The notes: generated by a model from the letters alone, not told the origin. 64,000 nucleotides of DNA from Athripsodes cinereus (GCA_947579605.1 OX388305.1:24565542-24629541), one strand, 5' to 3'; numbered from the stretch's first letter, positions 1 to 12,600 are shown. Numbers and translations are program-made.

Positions 1-1049
1 TTTAATAATTAAATATGATTAAACTGTCCATCGACAAATAGAACACATTTCTACAACTAATTTATACATTAATCAACCATTTTAAAATGGTAAGTTTTTT
101 TTTTTTTAAACCTTAATATTCACTATCGCATTTTGCGATCTGCCAATTTGGAATGTCGAATACAAAAGAGGAAGCATTTTGCTTTCGACCGCCAATATTG
201 AGAAATCCTCCCACCACGCATGCGCGGCGTCGCGTTATCTATTTCTGTCTTGCCAACGAACAAAATCATTTTTCTATAGTGATATAAAAATATCGCTACA
301 ATATTTATTTTGAAACTAAGCTACACAAGAATATTATTATACATATGAGTAGGACCTATACAGCCACTTTTCATACATATGAAGTTAAATACGACAATTT
401 TTTTCTTTTTAAACATTCTTATGACCTTAAGACATTGTTTCGCACAAAATTATTTGATTGAAATAAATATATTAGATGTACCTAATCCTTAATATTCTTA
501 GTAAAAATTGCCACCAGGTACATGTCACGAATACATTACGGTAACAAAAAATGTAGTTTCTTTGAAATACAATTGCTTTTAATAGTGGGTAACAACGGTA
601 TTTAATTATTATTAATACTCACTCCTTATATTCGTTAAGTGTTCCCAATTTACCCCTTACCCTATAATAAGAAGTAACTTATAACTCAGTGTTATAAGTA
701 ATATGTAGCAGCGTTATAGTTTGTTACTAATATTGTGTCCAATAGCGATTATGATATTATGTTACCCGCCTAACATATTATGCTATTATTACCTATGCTT
801 TATTCTGTTTTACCCGCAGTGCTATTTACGCGCTATGCTGTTTCTATAACAATAGTATTTAAAATATTATTTTGCTAACTTTGCTAGCTCAGAAATAAAC
901 AACAAAATTGAAAAAATTAAGAACGGATTTGATGAATAAATTCTGGGGCAATGGCGAAGTATGCATCAAATATAATTATAAAAATGAATTTCGAATTGGC
1001 TTAGGCTGGTTTAAGTGTACTTTACCCATGGTGGGTTTACCAATATCAA
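1..1049. other. AT-rich non-coding DNA with one short CpG-rich patch
   Basis: No open frame or repeat is recognised in most of this stretch. Positions about 130-260 differ from the surroundings: they hold a CCAAT box (GCCAAT) and a cluster of CpG (CATGCGCGGCGTCGCG). Such a patch could be a promoter, a first exon or a transposon remnant, but no TATA/Inr arrangement or reading frame decides between these. Confidence 0.4.
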
Positions 1050-1148
1050 CAATTATAATAATAATAAGAACACTTTATTGATCAAAAAAAATCATGAGCA
1101 ATTGGCGAGCTTATTGCCTGGAGGCAATATCTTCCAGCTAACCTAACA
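1050..1148 (-). repeat. LINE 3'-end-like dispersed repeat, copy Z1
   Basis: The core reads GGCGAGCTTATTGCCTGGAG on the + strand and is related to the pieces near 26910 and 37388. Read on the minus strand, an AATAAAGTG-like signal and an AAT-rich tail follow the core, as expected for the 3' end of a retroposon. I recall the motif GGCAATAAGCCCGCC from lepidopteran LINE 3' ends, but this is from memory and was not searched. Confidence 0.5.
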
Positions 1149-1315
1149 ATTCCTGTTTCAAATCTGTAGAGCATATATCAACTAACAGTAATAAATTAAT
1201 ATGGCTTACATAAATCTTTCAATGCCCACAAAAGATGACGGTAATTTATAATCAATATTTTTTATCTCTTCATTTTATCCGTAGTTTATATTTTGTTAAC
1301 AAATAAGACGTCTAC

Positions 1316-2152
1316 TAGAGGGTTCCCCTCTAATTTTTATTTCCCGTTTCCCGGGAAAAAAACGAATCCTTTCCCGGGAAAAAATACAAATTATTAGTCA
1401 TGCAGATTGCCATACCGATACCGAAATCTTTTTTTAGTTAACTGTAATAGTCGTGATAAACTTGTAGAAGCTGACGAATATTTTGATATGAAAATATGAA
1501 AAATAATATTAATTACCAACATAAGTGTTATACTTTAAAAAAAAACTTAATTATAGCTTCAATGTATTCGTTTGAAAGAAGCATAATTATTCTAAATATA
1601 ATTCGAAATCGGAGGTGTGTTTGGCCGACAATGTATAAGAATCCTACAATTTTTCATGTTTTTTTTTACATATTTCGAAAAGTTAGATAGTTCTTAAAAA
1701 TATTAGTGCAGCCAACTGTCATTTTTTTTTGTTTTATTCATGGATATTAACCGATATAAAAATCTTTTTTTGTCGAAATTTCTCATTTTTTAAAGTCAAA
1801 AATCTTTAAAAAGCTTTGCCAAAATCCATAACATTTTTTTGCTTGATAGGATGATCAAAAATTAAAAGTTTATATATTTTGTAAACAATTTTTATTTTGA
1901 TATAACATAGAGTAGGTACCTAAATAAATCTCGTCAGTCAGCTGTTTAGTTTTTTTTAAGCAAATTACTTATATTGGTAACAAAAATTTGATTTTTTTTT
2001 ATCAAATCAAAATGTTTGCAAGGGTCAACAAGTTATGAGAGTTTTTATACCAAATTTGTTGAAAATTGAATATTTATAAATATAATAATGTATAACATTT
2101 TAAAATTTCCCGTTTCCCGGAACAAAAATAATCCGGGAAAAGATACCCTCTA
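1316..2152. mobile_element. Non-autonomous hAT-like DNA transposon (837 bp)
   Basis: The terminal inverted repeat is TAGAGGGT on the left (1316-1323) and ACCCTCTA on the right (2145-2152). It is flanked by a perfect 8-bp target-site duplication, ACGTCTAC, at 1308-1315 and 2153-2160. An 8-bp duplication with short TAGGG/CAGGG-like termini is the signature of the hAT superfamily. Both subterminal regions carry TTCCCGTTTCCCGG and CCGGGAAAA motifs in opposite orientations (about 1343-1382 and 2106-2142), plausible transposase-binding sites. The interior is AT-rich and codes for no recognisable transposase; the 64-codon frame inside looks like chance. The perfect duplication argues for a fairly recent insertion mobilised in trans. 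Confidence 0.85.
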
Positions 2153-2160
2153 ACGTCTAC

Positions 2161-2724
2161 TACAATTTATTTTCCATTAATAGTTTTCAAAGTATGCGAA
2201 GCGACTTTTAAGATATTTAAACTTACTAACATACAGATTAACGAATAGCTTCAAATATTTATGCATGAATAACGGGGCTATTGTTTTACATTGACTTATT
2301 ACAGCTAGTAGGTAACTAAAAGTAGAGGATAATCCAACCCTTGGTAGCTACCTTAAAGCATTTCAGTAAATCATCCCCGAAATAATAATAATAGTATGTC
2401 GGTTGTGTGTTATAGTACTAATAATAATAATTAGTAAGTAAAGCAAATAAGGCACTTTATGTAAAGACATTTATCATTTTGCTTTCACCCTTAATTTTCA
2501 TACATAATAGAATCTTATTCTTTCTTCAATATTGCCGTAAATTTATATATACCTACGTCTTTCCATTATTATAATATATTTTATTCCTTATGATTATTGT
2601 GTAATCTCGCTTATAGAATAATTTAAATTTGAGGATTATATTTAATGGAGTGTTAGCAAAATAAATAGAAGTGTTCATTTTATTATTTTTAGTGTTTGCC
2701 TCCATTATCTTACAAAGATTTCTT
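2161..2724. other. AT-rich non-coding DNA, nothing recognised
   Basis: Only low-complexity AT sequence with short AATAAT runs is seen. No coding frame, terminal repeat or RNA gene is visible. Confidence 0.5.
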
Positions 2725-2815
2725 GCTTAGTACAATGAACAAGAGAGCATGCATGAGAAACATTAGGAATGTTGTAGAGGTAAAATCTTTGGACGAGAGC
2801 AAATAGCTTTCAATC
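2725..2815 (+). mobile_element. LINE F1 fragment (RT C-terminus)
   Basis: The + strand contains an in-frame NKRACMRNIRNVVEV segment followed by a degraded continuation. It aligns with KRNQRACMRNWMNVEEAKEV of the F1 copy at 30660-31150. It is a short, decayed piece truncated at both sides, with no tail or target duplication detected. Confidence 0.55.
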
Positions 2816-3010
2816 TTTTCTCCTAATCAGCAAAAGAAAAGGATCTTTACCTTTTTATGTGTGTGCTTTTTTTTTACAAACATTGTATGTCTTAACAGTC
2901 GAAACTATCTATAAAGAAAGACAATTCAAATTTATCGCAATTATACCTAGAATATACGATAAAATAACCCGATTTATATACAATGTTCTGTCCATTGACC
3001 TAGTTTAATC

Positions 3011-3137
3011 ATCGGAAGCCCATTGCACATTATGTTGATGCATATTATGTAGATGCTTCTGTTTAAGATCTCTGAATGCTACATAGCAAATCTTTCACGA
3101 TGGATGTTTGACACTTGCCCTAATAAGTTTCTTCTGT
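3011..3137 (-). mobile_element. LINE F3 fragment
   Basis: The + strand CGGAAGCCCATTGCAC matches the F3 3' region at 33180-33197 (GGGGGCCCATTGCGCC). Further along, GTTTGACACTTGCCC and GTTTCTTCT match 33280-33310. The order of matches is kept but the interior is heavily diverged, so this is an old minus-strand copy of the family seen intact at 33137-33498. Confidence 0.55.
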
Positions 3138-3559
3138 TAAATATAACGTCTTATTCAGAGTTTAATATTGCTAATTACAAAGTTCAGCTATAAATAATAA
3201 ATTATTTCTTATCTACACATATCGTCAAATCTTATAAGTTCAATGTAACACGCTCTAATAAGTAGTCAAATTAAACAAACGTACAATATTTGACTTCAGA
3301 CACAAACTTATTGACCTGGAAAAGGGTTTCAAGTGTTTGTTTGTAACAATTGCATTATTCTGTATAAACAATTCATGAAATAACATCATAATTCTGTGAA
3401 AAATAGAGGTGTTGATGATTTCTTGGCGCAAATCAGATTTTCTGTGATTTCACACAATCAAGCATGTTTATAAGTAACCTTTAAACAAGAAACAACCTAA
3501 GAAAAATATATTATGCGGAGAAGTTTATTTTTATTCTGTTGTCTATAAGCATTTCTCTC

Positions 3560-3668
3560 AGCAGCCTGGAGGAGAAATGACCCTTCTCCATCCACACCGA
3601 TTCTTCACTGATTTGGGTACTTCTTCCCACGATATTTCCTAGCTCCCTAAAATCGTTACCTCAGCAAC
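3560..3668 (-). mobile_element. LINE F2 3'-end fragment
   Basis: The + strand word CTTCTTCCCACGATATTTCC and the following bases up to CGTTACC align with 21565-21605 of the F2 copy (CTCTTCCCACGACATTCC, then ATCGTTGTC). It covers the last coding residues of an F2-like reverse transcriptase on the minus strand. It is diverged and without a clear tail. Confidence 0.5.
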
Positions 3669-3716
3669 TATTTTTCTGTAAAAGTATTGCGCAGGCGATA
3701 AAAAATACTCAAAGTT

Positions 3717-3975
3717 ACTACTACTACTACTACTATACCATCACGGCATATCCCACAAGTGGGGTAGCCAGCAGATCAGCTGCATGTAAGAAACATGCAA
3801 ACTGTCCTCTTCGTGCCAATATAAAATCAAGACATTCAGGATGGGTGGCAAGCCTCATCGCTGAATTTAAGAAGTAAAATGTCTTAATTTTTTCGAACAC
3901 CTGCCTTTTACAGGACACTCGAAAACTTACGCAGAAGAGTGGGAGACCAATTCTTTACCGGGTGCTCCACGGGAT
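3717..3975 (-). mobile_element. SINE-like element R1, best full-length copy (259 bp)
   Basis: The element is flanked by an 11-bp direct duplication, TACTCAAAGTT, at 3706-3716 and 3976-3986. Its minus-strand 3' end is a (TAG)n run at 3717-3734, preceded by GCCGTGATGGTATAG. Relatives lie near 6373, 7137, 10565, 17640, 21108, 22692, 42268, 42700 and 51570. The last ~35 bases resemble the 3' end of LINE F1: TACCCC, a small loop, GGGA, then GSCGTGAKGGTATAG. Its 5' end (ATCCCGTGGAGCACC on the minus strand) agrees with the 5' end of the copy near 21305, which suggests a defined short element rather than a truncated LINE. A GTGTTCGAA word resembles a pol III B box only weakly, and no A box is clear. 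The 61-codon frame inside is not conserved between copies, so the element is treated as non-coding. Confidence 0.75.
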
Positions 3976-3976
3976 T

Positions 3977-4024
3977 ACTCAAAGTTTTTCATTTAAATAT
4001 ACTCAAAGTTTTTCATTTAAAATG
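3977..4024. repeat. 24-bp tandem duplication at the R1 target site
   Basis: ACTCAAAGTTTTTCATTTAA plus four further bases is present twice in tandem (3977-4000, 4001-4024). The first unit overlaps the target duplication of the R1 insertion, so the words ACTCAAAGTT occur three times around the element. Confidence 0.7.
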
Positions 4025-6372
4025 CGTTCTTATAATATAATTTTCGAACCTTGATCTTTTTTTTTTCATTTTCTGTGTATTTGTTTTACGACAAAACCTT
4101 TACAGAAAAGATATATAAAAAACGGTGTGCTATCACTAGATTAGGCACGTGTAAAAAATTTAAACATATTTACATATTTTTCACAAAGTTGTTCACTCTT
4201 ACATCTAATTACCATAAAAAAACGCATAAATTTATATTACAGCTTTTTTTATCATTATCAATACTAAGAATCCACAAAATAATCTTTATTTTGTAATAAC
4301 ATCACGAGAACAGAATCTTTATATTATTATTTTGTTAAAAAATAAGTATGTATTATATAATAATTCTAAGTTGGTTCGTATGTACATAATACCGTATGTT
4401 TAAAATTCAAAGAGCACTTAATTCATTTTGACATTGAACTTTTTATTATTTGTTTTATTCATTCGCCTCATTATAAGTTGAGATAAAAAAAAACAACAAG
4501 GTCGTATGAGACTTTATTATACAATAATATTCATTTATAGATTGATATTACATACACACATACGAGTACATTAATATCGTATATCGGTGTGTGTTCTATT
4601 TTATTCGTTCATTGAATATATTAATGAATTGTATTTGTTATTTTCGTTTTTGATTTATTAATTCATTTCGTTCAATAACAATTTAAATAATGAATTATTA
4701 CAAATTCATCAATGAAGACTAATTAAACACTTAGCTTCTACTAAGATTTTGGTGATAATAATAATAATTTAAGGAAATGTATCTAAGTGGGAAATTATCT
4801 TTTTTCATCATTAAAGTTCAGTATAATTAATGTGTCTTATTATTGCATTTTATACTTATAAAAATACATACGACATATTTTCAGTACTATTTATAAGTAT
4901 ACAGTCATTATCCAAATTAAAAGCATCCTTTGGGGCTGTATAAATGATAATGGATACTCTGTCCATGTACTGTCATTTGATCATATCAAAAGCTTTATTG
5001 AAGATTGCTTCTTCTACAGGTTACTAAAATGTGCTTAGAAAAAAAATTGTATACCTAAATTCAATTCCAGAACTTGTAGCTTTAACGTCTATATAGATTG
5101 AGCTATTTTTTTTAAAGGTTGTCATTCGTGGTTGTACATACATAATATACAATTTGTTTCGTGTCAATGCAAATAATGTTTTAAAACAATGACATGTAAT
5201 AAAACAAAGTAGATACATAAATAATAATAATAATGCACACATGAGTACATCTAATACACGAATAAAGATCAGACGTATAATAAAGTGCGATACATTTGAT
5301 ATAAAAAGTGAAGCAAAAAATGGTACCAGTTTTTTTATTTCGATTTAGTTTGTAGGTAGGTACATTGAAACAAAATCGACGTAGTAGGTATTAAAAACAA
5401 ATTAAAAGTTGAGAGAACATAATACCATACTTTGTGTTAACAAGTGAATACATACATTTTCAATAGATATATTGTTTTATAACGAACTCTTCATCTAAAA
5501 CTTGATAATACAAGATTGCGTTGTTGTATTATTTATTAGATACATGAAGTTGCCAGTCTAATAAAAAATATTGTTTTAATTTCAAATCACGATTTTTTCT
5601 AGTTCCTCGTAATCTTGTACTTGTTCAGGTACAAAATGATCCAACTCAAATTATTTTAATTTATGTTTTATATTAATATTTTCTTTATATTACTGAAGGC
5701 TCATTAGTTCTCTTAAAATAAAGATTTCATTATGTGTAACTATTCTCGTATTGTTTTTATTTTACACACAGTTTAAATTTACCTAGTAAGATTTAAGAAA
5801 ATTACACAAAAAATTTAATGGTGAAAATTAGTCTTCAATAAGACAACTAATTCTCTTTGTTGAACTTAAAATAATTTATACCTATCAAATTAATAAAACA
5901 ATTTTTATTTATATTGAAATATACGACTTTATCCAGTGATGAATTATCCTTACATTTCATATTTCTGTTTCATTTCAAAGTATCTACGTATACGGAAGAC
6001 AAAAATTAATAGCTGTTGATAGTTCGTATAAAATAATCATTCATGGAAAAACATTTTTATTCTTTTTTTATTGAGTTACGTCATTTTACTTAACAACAGC
6101 TCAATAACAATTGTTGTAGATACGTCCGTTGTGTTTGGTCGTTTAAAATAGTGAGTGAATTATTTATTTCTCCTGATCTCGGCGTGATATATAAATTATA
6201 TATTAATATCATCGACTGGTAGATAGATAAGTAAAACTCATTCTTCTTCCACTTGTATGTACGTACATATTATTATTTTTTGTTTGATTACCTTTTAATA
6301 ATAATATCTATGTATTTCGGAGCGAAACTAAACCACATCACGTTTTAGACTTTTGACATAATATTATTCATC
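4025..6372. other. AT-rich non-coding DNA, nothing recognised
   Basis: About 2.3 kb of low-complexity AT sequence. The frames present (81 codons at 4051 on +, 72 codons at 5024 on -) are rich in F/I/Y/K and look like chance. No repeat family or RNA gene was recognised. Confidence 0.5.
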
Positions 6373-6475
6373 TCGGTGATGAGACATGCCACCCATCCTG
6401 TATGCCTTAACTTTTTTATTATATGCTAGTAGTCCTCTGGCTTCCCTGTTTGTGGGAATTGCAGTGGTGATATAT
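6373..6475 (+). mobile_element. SINE-like R1 copy, partial
   Basis: GATGAGACATGCCACCCATC matches the minus strand of the full R1 copy (GATGAGGCTTGCCACCCATC). The 3' part, CTTCCCTGTTTGTGGGAATT, then GCAGTGGTGATATA, matches the R1 terminal stem-loop region. The 5' half is missing and the copy is old. Confidence 0.6.
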
Positions 6476-7136
6476 TTCTAAGAATTGACACCAGGGGACG
6501 TAATTTTTTTTCGGTATTGCCGTTTCAAAATTAATTGTCAACATGAATTACATTGCCTTCTCACGTGTTTGTTTATGCAAAGTATATTTTATTTCATTTC
6601 TTATTTTTTTTAACAATATTAAGGCAATGGCGTTGTTTTCCTCTAATAATTGACATATCTATTATTTTTTTATCGCAAATTATGTAACGAGTTTTCAAGG
6701 TAGTTATAAACGTGAATAATAAGGAGGACCATGACATTTTTGCCAAAACTAAACATAGTTATGTTTCGCTCCGACGTAAAGCGCTATACAAAATACAAGT
6801 ATTATTTATTCAAGACATTATGTGTGGTCAAACATTAAGTCATGGATATTTTTAAAAAAGATATCAACATGCGAAATGTTATCTATGTTATAGCAACATC
6901 CGTACCGCCATAGACTAAATTTATGAGTCTAGATTACATTTTTGTACATTCGTAGGTATATTCTAATAATGCTATGTTTAAAAAAAATACTTGTTAAATG
7001 AGGTTTTAAATTTTTCTCCTTTATTTAAACCTAATAACACTTTTAACGTAAATGTATAAAATCGTTGTGATTTGCCCTTTTTTGTCACATGGTTTTTCTT
7101 TTTGTCTCAAATTACATAGGTAGGTTTATTCATTCA
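6476..7136. other. AT-rich non-coding DNA, nothing recognised
   Basis: No coding frame, tail or terminal repeat is visible in this stretch. Confidence 0.5.
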
Positions 7137-7215
7137 TACCACCATGATATTTTCCTCGAGTGGGGTAGTCAGTGAACTGACTGCTGGCAATAAACACGCA
7201 ATTCGTTCCCTTACT
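7137..7215 (-). mobile_element. SINE-like R1 copy, 3' part
   Basis: ATACCACCATGATATTTTCC, then CTCGAGTGGGGTAGTCAG, is the R1 3' end in minus orientation. The terminal stem survives as CCCCACTCGAGG on the minus strand, a different loop from the full copy but still pairing. Confidence 0.6.
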
Positions 7216-10200
7216 GCAAAGAAAGGTTACGAGGATCAAAATTGATGACGAGAATCTTCGATGAACTCAAGATACTAAATTTTAACAAGAAATTACATGG
7301 CTGTATGAACAATCTATGTAGTTTGAAAATGACGATAATTAAGCATTCAACTGTTTTTATCTATTCTTATTATTTTTGAGATTTCGTGTATTTATTTATC
7401 AAGACTTTAATGTAAAACATTTCTAATAATGCCATTATTAAATTTTTATGTAAACTTGTTGCCTTTAATTGCTGTGTAATAATTAAATCTCATGAAATTA
7501 ATTAGCCTTGAGATGAGTCATGTAAATAAGCCATTTTTTATTACTTATAAGTTACTTTTAATTTGTTTTTTTTTATTTATTATTTAAATGTTTGTATTTT
7601 ATTTGATATTTTAATTTCGCTTAATAAAAGTCAGATCACAGATCAAAGCTTTAGCTTTCATAAGAAATATTTGATTTACTACCTACAAGTTTTGGATCAT
7701 GAACCTCTTTGTGTTCACTGCAAGGGTGATATTATTATGTTGGTACTGTTGTACAAATCCAGTCTAATAACTCTGTCTCTGCACTTGGATAACTGCGAGT
7801 AGGTACACTATTTATGACAGTCAGTATGACAATTCGGTAAAAACTTGTACGTAATTAATTATGTAATACAGTATTTACTTATGACAAACCTACCGCACAT
7901 GCACATTAATGTTTTTTCCTCCATTGCTTTTCATAAGGAACTGGAAGAATGGAAGTATTTATTCAATATTTTCACAAATTATAAACAAATTCAAAGAAAA
8001 CAGCTTTGAAAAACATTTGTTATATCAAAATGCAGCGAACTCATAAAATACTGTCTCGCTGCACGGTATAACGAATAGCTTAAATCAAATTGAATAAATT
8101 ATAGGGTGCAAATTAATAAATTAATTAATTTACCAGTGAAATACGTACACATAAGTATTTGTCCTTTACAAAACACAATAATATATTATTCATAAAACTA
8201 TTTTATTTTATTTGAAGAAAACACTAAACCGGAACAGCCCGTCCGTCCAGAAATGAATTATTTCTTAGTTTACTCATTATTCATAATAATTTCATTAATT
8301 ATTTTTTTATCACTATTTTAGGCCACGGTTTCAGCTTAAATTTGTTAAGTTTAGCGTGACCAGTTTTTTACGATGTGATATGTTATCATTTTACAGAACA
8401 GACACGAATATTTGCTTAGGTATTATTCGTATGACTTACGTTAGGAAACATAGATACTGTGCGTTTTTACTTATATATAATATTTTGTTATTTAAAATTT
8501 TAATATATCATTTCTTTTTTCAGGTTAAAACACACTTGGATATCCAGATTAGTTACTCGTGAATATTTTTCATAAAGAGGAATGAATGTAAGTTTTTCTA
8601 CTATTATTAAATTTTTTGAATTGAGGCACTTGCATTACTTTTGAAAATATCTAGGTTTGATTTTTTCCATTAAATCTGAAATACATAATACCTACTAATA
8701 CTAGGTACGGAAACGAAGGAAATGTGTATATTGCTTTAAGTAGCTATTTCAATTTAGGTATTATGTAAACATTGATGTATTAGTGAAAATAAAAATTTAC
8801 TCAGGCACTCTGTATCAAGGATTACGCAATAATAATTTGTTAAGTAGGTAGGCACCTATATTGAAATGAAAATTCGTTCTAAAATTATTTGTTTACAGAA
8901 TATAATTCACTATACACGTGTAAACATTGTACCCACTGTAAAATTAATCTGTCAAACAATTTGTCACAGAAATAAACAAAATCATAATGTTGTACCCAAA
9001 ACAGACTTGTTTCAAAAAGCTCGAGGCTATAATAGCATCACAGAAGCAGTCATGTCTCCCAATATTAATATTCATTACTGTAATAATTCTTTTACACACA
9101 TATTATACGGTAGACACTACACGTTTTAATAATAAAATTATTAATACTCCCAACTCCCGAATGCCTCGGGTAAACTTTTAATATGCTCTACACTAATCCT
9201 GCATATTGTATTTCCAATATATTAAATTTAGAAAAATAACGCTTCTTCAAATCCAGCGAGGCAATGCATCCTATCATAAAATTATTCATAGTTTTATTAT
9301 TAGATATTATAATATCTACGATCAAAAATGGTAATCGACCTGCCCTTTTATACTAACTACATCAATATTCCTTCAACCACCACCGCTGACTTAAGCTGAT
9401 ATAAAATATAAATAAAATTAAAAAAATATATTAATTATTTATTCTTCTCGACTACTATGCTGTTAGTATTACTTTTTTTACCTGAGATCCGTCGCTCGTT
9501 ACGTAAGGTCTAACATTTTAAAACTATCTCTGTAAGATTGTTTCTAACTCGGTACCTACCTACATAATATTATTATGGCATATTAATATTAAAGCTAGAA
9601 GTAGTCGTTTGATCACATCTACTGGGAACGATCCCGATATTTTTACTATTCCTTTTTTAATATTATCAGTTTTATGTCTCGATGAATTTTATTCAAACTG
9701 GATTTTATATGGCGGTTCATTGTACTAAGATATCATTTTATTAGATCAATTCACATACCTACATACATATATTAGATAGCTTATATTATTATCGTTCTGG
9801 TTTATCAATGTATATAGACATGTTTTTCTTTAATACTATGGGTAAGTTTTAAGCGTTAATTAATGTAGTTATTGGTTAAACGTATAATAATTTGTAGGAA
9901 TTAATTTGTTACGGAGAATATAAAAACTATTTATACACTGTTTAATCTAATTCAATTTTATAACGTTAACTTTTTTTAATGTAAATTTCGTTGTTATTTT
10001 TGTAGTAATTCATTGATTGTTTTGAACATTTTATATCTACGTTTTCAGCCTCGGGCTTTTAAATTAAAACCAATCAACTGATTAATACAAATATATTTAT
10101 ATAATATGTTGTATTCATAATGCGTATTACGCTTTTAATTAAGGCTTTTTTATTGTTTCGTTGTTTGTTTATAATATATTTTTAGTTTATTGAATTTACA

Positions 10201-10564
10201 TTTTGCCTCATATGGAGTTCCTTACAAAGAACAGATTTTGTAACTAAAGCTAATATTTATGTAATTCAATGCAATGGTTAAAGGTCAACACTCAATATAA
10301 GCCTGGCCAACTTCAGCATATCCACCCACAAGTTCTCCTGTCAACCGTCCGAAGGGATTTCTTCGTGATAATAATTTTAATACGGACGACTTTTCTACCC
10401 GTACCTACTTCTAATTCTACCACTATTATTTGAATTTAAAATTCTTTTTGTTCAACATTTTATAAAAAAATAATTCCGCATTCGAATTTGCGTGACAACT
10501 GTACGGAAATAAAGTTGGAACAGAAATATTTTTTATTATTTGGGACGTTTTTGACGGCGTACCT
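7216..10564. other. AT-rich non-coding DNA, nothing recognised
   Basis: About 3.3 kb without a recognisable gene. Frames of 62-87 codons at 7563, 8356, 8866 and 8987 have no domain, no consistent codon pattern and no start context to favour them. Short palindromic AT words are common but not specific. Confidence 0.5.
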
Positions 10565-10775
10565 ATTGAAATGTTAAATATATAATCGACTAACTGCATG
10601 TTGTAAATATGCATGTTATCCTCTCCGTGCCAATAAAAAAAAATAAGACATCCAAGATGGGTAGTATGCCTTATCGTTGAATTGATGATGTTTGTCGTCT
10701 TGTACGTGGGGTTTTAAGAAGTTCTGCCTTTTAGATGATACTCGAAAACTTACAGAAATAAGTAGATCTAAGAGT
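10565..10775 (-). mobile_element. SINE-like R1 copy, partial
   Basis: CATGTTATCCTCTCCGTGCC, then AAGACATCCAAGATGGGTAG, then CTGCCTTTTAGATGATACTC align in order with 3800-3935 of the full R1 copy. The 3' tail and terminal stem-loop are missing or diverged. Confidence 0.6.
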
Positions 10776-12181
10776 AGTTCTGGAATAAAAAATATAGGTA
10801 GATATTATACTAATGAACTATACCATTACGATATATTATTCTTTGGTAAATATATACTCGTTCTATCTGAGCTTAAATATTTGCTATAAATTAATTCACT
10901 TTAATTCGATTTGATTCGAACAAATAGTATTGTTTCATTTATATAATAAATACAAAAATACAATCCAAAAGTATATTAAGTGTGATGTAGGTATAAGTAG
11001 AGAATTTTTTATTTATTTAGTTTTCAAATCACGAATATTATTCGTTGTAGTTCTACAATAATTGAACAATTTTCTCCCTATTCGCAATGCTGTTCAATGA
11101 TTTTCAAGATATTTTATTGAATTCTCTGAACATCTTTTTATCAGCTTCTCTTTTGAGTATTATAATATGTTATGGATTGGATAAATCAGTTCCAAGAAGC
11201 ATTATATTAATAAATTTCTTATATTTTTATTGTGAATGTTTTATCTGGGCACGAAAAATATGATTGGAGATTAGTTTTCCTTGAATACCATACCTGTTAA
11301 ACAATTTTTTAAATCATTTAATTGTTTTATTTATTTATTAAAGCATATTTTTTGTATTTCCTTACTTTCTTTTAAAATAAAAGTGATTAGGGAGACACCT
11401 TACAAATAATATGAAATTTTTCGGAAAAGTTGCTTATTGACTCTCTAATCCTTTGTAGATAATATGTGAAAATCTTACCCACTCATTTACAAGCCTTTAA
11501 ATAGTTATGTGAAATTCAATAAATTTTAGTAACATGCATTTTGAAAATAAATTTAAAATGCAACCTAATAGGGACGAACAATTTCACACACATTTAATCA
11601 GTTGAAAGACTGAAGAAATATTACAGGTTTTAACAGTTTTCAGTAATTTGTTTTTCAATTCTTCTCTTCCCTTCATCACTCAGTAAACAGCAACACGAAT
11701 AAAAAAAATGTATACAAATCTACATAAATAATTTATTCAATACCCATGTCTTATATTGAAATACAAATTAAATTTGAAATATAATAATAAAACTGTCTAT
11801 AAAATTGTCAAATCCCTTACCTAATATTATTGAAACATACCTGTTTTTCTATCAAATAAAATAAATCCTTTCTCGTCTAAAAAAATATGTTGACACGCTT
11901 CAGTTCGGTGTAAGTGTATGTTTGGGTCTGACTCACAATAAATGATATCATTAAAGTTTATAGGTAGAATCTGCTTATAAAATCAACAAAAAATATAGGT
12001 ACCTACTACTTAATAGAGATACCGAGAGATACTTGCTGCCGGTCCCAACTAAGCACCTGTTATTTCTCACGATATCAAAAATACATAATTTATTCCAAGA
12101 CTAAAGGTTCTTTAAGGACGCTTCTCTCATAGGTAAGACTGATATTTATTTTGGAAGTTGCTTTGTGTATAAAATAATAAG

Positions 12182-12190
<9 letters not shown>
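10776..12190. other. AT-rich non-coding DNA, nothing recognised
   Basis: No coding frame, repeat family or RNA gene is recognised. Confidence 0.5.

Positions 12191-12221
<31 letters not shown>
12191..12221. repeat. (AT)n microsatellite
   Basis: An uninterrupted run of about 15 AT units, with a slightly imperfect TATATATAC lead-in at 12182. Confidence 0.9.
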
Positions 12222-12224
<3 letters not shown>

Positions 12225-12600
12225 TAATAGTTTATAGGTGTATTGATAAACGATTTAGAATCGATGAAATGAAACCTACTCATGTTTTAAAGTACCTACA
12301 CAAAACAGTAGTTTTCATGTTGTACCTACTCGTAATTCAAAGTTGTTGAGACAACCATTTGATCTGGAAGGTTTTTTGTGGACCTTTCCTTTGTGTTAAT
12401 ATTTTTGATAAACCAACATAAAAAAATATTTATTTCAGTAGAAGTGAGTTTTCATATTTGTTATAATTTATGTTCTTTTTGTTCGTCATCTGAACTAAAA
12501 TAAAAAACATTAAAAGAATAAGTAGAAATTCTTCTAAATTCTTTACAGGTAGATTCTCCATGTAGGTATTTATCTTAAAAAATCTTTTAAGTTTATCATC

